This document shows, in pieces, positions 59,646 to 64,000 of a stretch of DNA of 64,000 nucleotides. Each line of letters begins with the position of its first letter. The stretch's first letter is position 1. Under the pieces are notes generated by a model. The model ran no database searches and was not told the DNA's origin. It saw only the letters and a list, made by a program, of their open reading frames with translations. Location of the stretch: positions 124,001 to 188,000 of the forward strand of contig NZ_JOCA01000002.1 of NCBI RefSeq assembly GCF_000718785.1, read 5' to 3'. The position numbers were made by a program, and so were the translations under genes. The DNA is from Streptomyces sp. NRRL WC-3626. GTDB lineage: Bacteria > Actinomycetota > Actinomycetes > Streptomycetales > Streptomycetaceae.

Positions 59646-61271
59646 GTGCTGCAAGACGAGTCGACCGAGGATGCCGCCGTGCCGTCCCGGCTCCTCGCTG
59701 GACGCTACCGGCTGGACAGACCGATCGGCGCCGGCGGCATGGGCGAGGTGTGGCACGCATACGACGAACGGTTGGGGGACAGGCGCGTCGCGGTCAAGAT
59801 GATGCTCACCGACGTCCGCGGCGTATCCGGCATGCCGGGCTTCGGCGCCGCCGAGGCGCTGCAAAACCGGCGCGAACGCTTCCTGCGCGAGGTGCGCACC
59901 ACCGCCGCCATCGAGCACCTCGGCATCCCCGCCGTCTACGACACCGGCGTCGACGACGTCTCGGGACGGCTGTATATCGTGATGCAGCTTCTGCGTGGGC
60001 GGGAGATGCAGAGGTTAATCGACGACACGGACTACACGGCTCAACCACTCGCCGTTTCCTGGGTGGCCGCAGCGGGCGCGCAGATCGCATCCACGCTGGA
60101 TGAGGTCCACCGGCACGACGTTGTCCATCGCGACATCAAGCCTGCCAACCTCATGCTCACCCCGGAGGGCGTGGTCAAGGTCCTCGACTTCGGCGTCGCC
60201 ACCCTCCTCGGCTCGGGCACTCACCCGCGCCTCACTCAAGAGGGCATGACCGTCGGCACGCCGCCCTACATGTCACCTGAGCAGAGCTTGGCCAACGCGG
60301 TCGGCCCTGCCTCCGACATCTACGCCCTCGCATGCGTGCTGTACGAACTACTCACCGGAAGACCACCGTTCACTACCGACAGCAGGGGCTCCTGCACTTG
60401 GCACCATGTCCGCACTCCACCTCCGCCGATCCGCACCGTGCGCCCGGACATCCCCGAGGAGTTGGAGCATCTCCTCCTGGGGATGCTGGACAAGGAGCCG
60501 GAACGGCGGCTCGGGGCCCCGCAGGTCTACGATGCTCTGCTGCCCTGGGTATACGGACAGGACGACTCCACCACTGCCCAGCAGGAGTACGACCCGCGCC
60601 AACCTTTCCGCCGCCCCTTCGGCGGCCCGACCAAACGCGTCGCCGTCCGCTCGTACACGCCGACCGAGATCGTCACGGTCGCCCATAATGCCGCTGGTGA
60701 GAAGGGGCCCATACCGCTGACCGATCAGGAAGCGGACGAAGTGTCGGACGTTGCGGCACGCTTGGCCCAGGACGGAAAGTTCGCTCAGGCTGCCGACCTC
60801 CTCGCGGGTGCCATAGACCGTGCCGCGAACGGAGTCCTACACGATGACCTCGTCTTTTCCCTAGCCCAAGTGAAGTTCCTGGCGGGAGCCCACCGAGAAG
60901 CGGCAGACCTTTTTGAGGAAGCGGGAGCCGCCTACGACGCTTTATACGGGGCTGAGGACGAGCAGGCCAGGCTGTGCCGCTACTTTGCCGCGCAGTGTCG
61001 CATGGCCCTCGGCGAATCCACTGCTGCCATCCAGGCCTTCCGCGCATACTCGGCCACGCAGCCCAACACGGCCGACGGTGAAGCCATCGACCGATACCTG
61101 GACGCCCTTGCCTCCCTCACCCGCCTGCACGCCGCCAAGGAACGTTTCCCCGAGACCGTAGCCGCAGCGGAGGAGTTGCGGGAGGCCACTCGACGCCTTC
61201 GTGGTCCTGACGCACCGGAACTCACCGACATCGATGGGTTCCTGGCCCGTCTTGGCCGCTTCACAGGCTGA
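59646..61271 (+). CDS. Ser/Thr protein kinase with helical C-terminal repeats
   Basis: 541 residues. Eukaryotic-like kinase with IGAGGMGEVWHAYD, VAVKMM (Lys), VVHRDIKPANLML, KVLDFGVATLL and PPYMSPEQ, all intact. After residue about 370 come TPR-like helices (AQDGKFAQAADLLAGAI, YFAAQCRMALGEST, AKERFPETVAAAEEL). No membrane helix, so cytosolic. GTG at 59646 has AAGGGA nine bases upstream; GTG at 59613 is possible. It begins 70 bp after hsdR on the same strand, so it is likely part of the restriction operon. Confidence 0.85.
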   Translation: MLQDESTEDAAVPSRLLAGRYRLDRPIGAGGMGEVWHAYDERLGDRRVAVKMMLTDVRGVSGMPGFGAAEALQNRRERFLREVRTTAAIEHLGIPAVYDTGVDDVSGRLYIVMQLLRGREMQRLIDDTDYTAQPLAVSWVAAAGAQIASTLDEVHRHDVVHRDIKPANLMLTPEGVVKVLDFGVATLLGSGTHPRLTQEGMTVGTPPYMSPEQSLANAVGPASDIYALACVLYELLTGRPPFTTDSRGSCTWHHVRTPPPPIRTVRPDIPEELEHLLLGMLDKEPERRLGAPQVYDALLPWVYGQDDSTTAQQEYDPRQPFRRPFGGPTKRVAVRSYTPTEIVTVAHNAAGEKGPIPLTDQEADEVSDVAARLAQDGKFAQAADLLAGAIDRAANGVLHDDLVFSLAQVKFLAGAHREAADLFEEAGAAYDALYGAEDEQARLCRYFAAQCRMALGESTAAIQAFRAYSATQPNTADGEAIDRYLDALASLTRLHAAKERFPETVAAAEELREATRRLRGPDAPELTDIDGFLARLGRFTG

Positions 61272-61414
61272 CGATGGCGATTCGAGCGCCTGACAGCGCC
61301 CGCTGAAGTCGAAGGAGGCCCCTGACTCGTACGTTCTCTCACCTGCGGCTCTGCTCTATGGCAGCAACCCGAGTTCGCGGGCCGTTTTCAGGTCGGCGAC
61401 AGTGTGGGTGCCGA

Positions 61415-61720
61415 TTAATCATCCGGGCTGGTCAAGCGGCATATTGGTACTCGTGCAGAGTTCCGCGCAGGGCTCGCCGCCGCGTACAGCGAGGCGTGGG
61501 CGAGCGCCCTGACAACCCGCAGTAGCCCGCCTTCGGAGGCGGCGAGGAGGGTGGCGGAGGCGTCGTCGAGGGTCACGGTCATGGCGGGCCTCTTGGTGCT
61601 ACGGGCGAGGGTGAGACGGAATGCACGTACGTGTGCGGTCAACTGCCTCCGGCGGGAGGGGTTGGCGAAGGGGTAGGTCAGGAGGAGGGAGAAGGGCTTG
61701 GGACGGAGGCGTGCGTGCAT
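61415..61720 (-). CDS. Small hypothetical protein
   Basis: 101 residues: a basic N-terminal half (MHARLRPKPFSLLLTYPF) and a helical second half (MTVTLDDASATLLAASEGG). A shorter form could start at the internal ATG. Six bases after the stop of the next leftward gene, so probably cotranscribed. The last 15 residues look less natural and may follow a frameshift. Unknown function. Confidence 0.4.
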   Translation of the reverse strand: MHARLRPKPFSLLLTYPFANPSRRRQLTAHVRAFRLTLARSTKRPAMTVTLDDASATLLAASEGGLLRVVRALAHASLYAAASPARNSARVPICRLTSPDD

Positions 61721-61726
61721 TTCGTC

Positions 61727-62353
61727 TCACGGCGACCCGCCCGCGGGGCCGCCGGGAGCACCGGGGGCCGTCCCAGCGGCCGGGGGAGCAGGCGCGAGGG
61801 GTGGCATGGCGCGGCGCGGGCGCGGGACGCGCGGGAGGAGGCGGCGGGCGCGGCCCCGGGGGCGAAGGTGCGCTTCCACTGCGGCCATGTACTGCTCGCG
61901 GACATCCGCCAGCGCCCGCAGGTCGACGACCGACGTCGGGATCACCATCGCCGTGTCGTCCGCCACTGGGGGCGAGAGCCACGCATCCTTCATGCTCTGC
62001 CCGGCCACCGTCCGCGTACGGGCGACGAGTTCGTCATACGCGGCGCCCACCTCCGGGGCCTCGAAGCGGACCCATGCCTCGTGCCAGGTCAGTCTGGCCT
62101 GGATCTCCCGCAGCTGCTCCGACAGGCGGACCCGCTCCTTGGCGGCGGCGTCCGCGCGGGCCCTCGAAGGGCGAGTGCTGGGCGAGTGCAGGACCGTCGA
62201 CAGCGCCGCCCGCACCCAGCGGGCGACGGTGGCCTCGTCCCCCTCGGGCATCCACGGGTAGTAGGGGGCTCGCCCGACTTCGCGCAGCGCCTCCGTTCGT
62301 GCTTCGAACTCCGGGCCGGGATGCGGGCCAGCCGCGAACGGCTTCATGACCAT
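61727..62353 (-). CDS. Hypothetical protein with coiled-coil middle
   Basis: 208 residues, no family recognised. Helices at about 75-110 (ADAAAKERVRLSEQLREIQA) and 145-165 (VVDLRALADVREQYMAAVEA), then a Pro/Arg/Ala-rich disordered tail. ATG at 62353 or 62347. Divergent from the cyclase-like gene with 96 bp between. Confidence 0.55.
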   Translation of the reverse strand: MVMKPFAAGPHPGPEFEARTEALREVGRAPYYPWMPEGDEATVARWVRAALSTVLHSPSTRPSRARADAAAKERVRLSEQLREIQARLTWHEAWVRFEAPEVGAAYDELVARTRTVAGQSMKDAWLSPPVADDTAMVIPTSVVDLRALADVREQYMAAVEAHLRPRGRARRLLPRVPRPRRAMPPLAPAPPAAGTAPGAPGGPAGGSP

Positions 62354-62449
62354 GCACCGTAGCGTCTCGACCCTGAACGCGCGTCGGCAGTAGGCGAGTT
62401 GGGTACGGTCCGACGGGCGGTCTGGGTCGTTCGGCGGCGGAGGCGAATC

Positions 62450-63904
62450 ATGAAGAGTGCGCACGTGGGGCTCGCGGCGTTCGAGAACAGAGTGAGCGAG
62501 GCTGCCCGGACCCTGCTGCACAACCAAGGGTATGACGGCGGGTGGGGCCTCACCCTGACCTCGGTCTCGTCCATCGTCAACACCAGCGAGGTCCTGCCGA
62601 TTCTGCGGGCCGCCGGCATCGCCGGACAGCCGGTTCGACAGGGGCTCGACTTCCTCACCGGCGCCATCCCGGAGCACTCGCGGCCCCGGCCCAAAGGCGG
62701 CCGTGGTGAGCACACCCGGTTCATCGCCTTCGGCCTGGCCGGACTGCTGTCCCACCCCCGCTTCTTCCACCACAACGGCGTCGCGGAGACCGCGGCCTGG
62801 TGCGTCGGCTGGCTGGAGGACCACCAGGTCGACCACGGCTGGCCCGAAGTCCTCGGACTCGACGACACCTCGCTGCACCAGACCGCCTTGGTGGTGCACC
62901 GGCTCGCTGAGCTCCGAGATACCCTCCATGATTTCGGCCCCGGGCTCCTCTTACCTGGCGGGGTGGAGACCAGCAGCCTGTTGGAGCGCGTCGAGCCGCT
63001 GATCGGCCACGGAGTGCATGGTCTGCTCTACCACCGGCGCCCCAGCGGGGCATGGGGGTGGCGTACCTATATCGACACCGAGCCGAGCCCGAGCAAGACC
63101 GCGCTGTGCCTGCTCGCGCTGTCGGCCGTCTGCTCGGGCACCGGGCCCGGCGGCGAGCCTGCCTTTCGGGACGGCCCGCGGGAGGCGGGTGGGGTGCACG
63201 GCCCGGTGCAGCGGAAGCGGCTGTCCGAAGTGGTCGTCGAGGCCGGACAGTGGCTGCTGCACAACCACCACCGGTGGGAGGAGTTCGTCGAGGACGACAA
63301 GGATGTGCAGGGCACGGCCTGGGAGCACATGGCGTACGCGCTGTGCACCCAGGCTGCCATCCGGGCCGGTGCGAGCCCGCGTGATCCCCGCCTCGCCAAG
63401 GCGTGGAAGTTGATGAACGGCCTGTGGGACCCGGAGGCCGGACTGTGGAACGAGCCGGGTGCCTCGGGTAAGCGCGCCACCATCCGGGCCGCGTACTACA
63501 CGGTGTCGGCCTACATGGAAGCGATGCAGCGTCTGGCCCGGTTGAACCTTGCCGACCCCGCCTCCGAGGACGCGAGCGAGGCGTCGGCCGAGATGGTCAT
63601 CGTCCATGTCGCCCTCGGTCCTGGCCGGACCGTCCTCCTCGGGGCGCGCGACAGCGAAGGAAGGGTGGCGTGTGAGCTGTCGGAGCGCCTTTTCGACGTG
63701 GTGAAGATCGTGTACGACGCTCCTGAGGCCGGAATGTCGACCGAGCGGATCGCGGCGAAGCTCTACGTCGCCCCGTCCTCGGTGCCCAAGTACGTTCAGC
63801 GCCTCAACCGGGCCGTCTCTGCGGTCTTCGGCGGCGCCCCGGCCCGGCTACTGCTGGCCAGTACGGTGGACGGGGCCAGCGGGTATCGCCTCGCGGGGCG
63901 GTAG
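62450..63904 (+). CDS. Terpenoid-cyclase-like toroid protein with C-terminal winged helix
   Basis: 484 residues. The first 370 have (alpha/alpha)6-toroid repeats as in prenyltransferase/squalene-cyclase-type proteins (QGYDGGWGLTLTSVSSI, GWPEVLGLDDTSLHQTAL, SGAWGWRTYIDTEPSPSKTA). No DXDD or catalytic Asp-rich motif is apparent. The end (about 395-484: VKIVYDAPEAGMSTERIAAK, SSVPKYVQRLNRAV) is a winged helix. GGAGG precedes the ATG by six bases. More likely a sensor or regulator than a terpene cyclase. Confidence 0.65.
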   Translation: MKSAHVGLAAFENRVSEAARTLLHNQGYDGGWGLTLTSVSSIVNTSEVLPILRAAGIAGQPVRQGLDFLTGAIPEHSRPRPKGGRGEHTRFIAFGLAGLLSHPRFFHHNGVAETAAWCVGWLEDHQVDHGWPEVLGLDDTSLHQTALVVHRLAELRDTLHDFGPGLLLPGGVETSSLLERVEPLIGHGVHGLLYHRRPSGAWGWRTYIDTEPSPSKTALCLLALSAVCSGTGPGGEPAFRDGPREAGGVHGPVQRKRLSEVVVEAGQWLLHNHHRWEEFVEDDKDVQGTAWEHMAYALCTQAAIRAGASPRDPRLAKAWKLMNGLWDPEAGLWNEPGASGKRATIRAAYYTVSAYMEAMQRLARLNLADPASEDASEASAEMVIVHVALGPGRTVLLGARDSEGRVACELSERLFDVVKIVYDAPEAGMSTERIAAKLYVAPSSVPKYVQRLNRAVSAVFGGAPARLLLASTVDGASGYRLAGR

Positions 63905-63916
63905 GCCGCCGCCTAC
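63901..63916. terminator. Short hairpin spanning both stops of convergent genes
   Basis: GTAGGC / GCCTAC with a four-base spacer covers the stops of the cyclase-like gene and the right-edge gene. Short, but in the position of a bidirectional terminator. Confidence 0.35.
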
Positions 63917-64000
63917 GACGTGGCGCGCTCCCCGGCCACCGGGTAGTTCAGCAGGGCGAACCGCGCCAGGGAACGGACCTGGTCGAAGGTCTTGAGGGTG
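63913..64000 (-). CDS. C-terminal fragment of an unidentified gene
   Basis: Only the last 28 residues are in the window: TLKTFDQVRSLARFALLNY then PVAGERATS. The clean stop and the short convergent spacing support a real gene that begins beyond the right edge. Too short to name. Confidence 0.5.
   Translation of the reverse strand, partial: TLKTFDQVRSLARFALLNYPVAGERATS

Overview
The window has the hallmarks of a Streptomyces or close actinomycete chromosome: very high GC, many GTG and TTG starts, ATGA-type stop/start overlaps, a complete conservon (cvnABCD), a DUF5753/DUF397 pair and several XRE regulators. It is a mosaic of accessory modules. All calls come from reading the sequence; no database search was run.

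Layout. (1) About 0.2-17.6 kb is one leftward array. A conservon (15.08-17.55 kb, preceded in transcription by nothing but a hairpin-bearing gap) is followed by a GAF protein, an acyl-CoA-dehydrogenase-like protein that lacks the catalytic Glu, a regulator with two LuxR-type helix-turn-helix segments and a helical hypothetical protein. Then comes a tight operon: APC amino-acid permease, glutamine-synthetase-like ligase, three very short ORFs, an ABC exporter, a HIT protein, an APH-like kinase, an MFS transporter, a triple-Nudix protein and an isoaspartate-methyltransferase-like protein cut by the window edge. (2) 18.3-27.6 kb is a rightward cluster joining nucleoside-type enzymes (aldo/keto reductase-like, degenerate deaminase fused to a methyltransferase, SMUG2/DUF4918-like glycosylase with altered active site, deoxyribosyltransferase with an extra N-terminal domain) to acyl-chain enzymes (ACP-AMP ligase fusion, KS, Cys-less KS partner, ACP-thioesterase fusion). 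It is my best candidate for an undescribed pathway. (3) 27.6-34.2 kb holds a small deoxyribosyltransferase-like protein, a paralogue of the APH-like kinase, a Nudix protein, a PPC/DUF296 protein, an asparaginase and two regulators. (4) 34.4-38.6 kb is a leftward operon with three different endonuclease/exonuclease/phosphatase (EEP) proteins plus a DUF6624-like protein, an HTH protein and a resolvase-like remnant.

(5) 38.6-46.5 kb has a GH15 glucoamylase/trehalase-like enzyme, an orphan full-length LanB-type dehydratase, the 3' remnant of a cytochrome P450, and small helical and anti-sigma-like proteins. (6) 46.7-50.6 kb carries XRE/TPR and DUF5753/DUF397 regulators and a TsaA/TrmO-like protein. 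(7) 50.7-61.3 kb looks like a defence island: gene-poor decayed DNA, a PD-(D/E)XK-like protein, a type I restriction system made of an HsdM-half-HsdS fusion and HsdR, and a Ser/Thr kinase directly downstream. (8) 61.4-64 kb has two leftward hypothetical proteins, a terpenoid-cyclase-like toroid protein with a C-terminal winged helix, and the end of a gene cut by the right edge.

No rRNA, tRNA, CRISPR array or intact insertion sequence was found.
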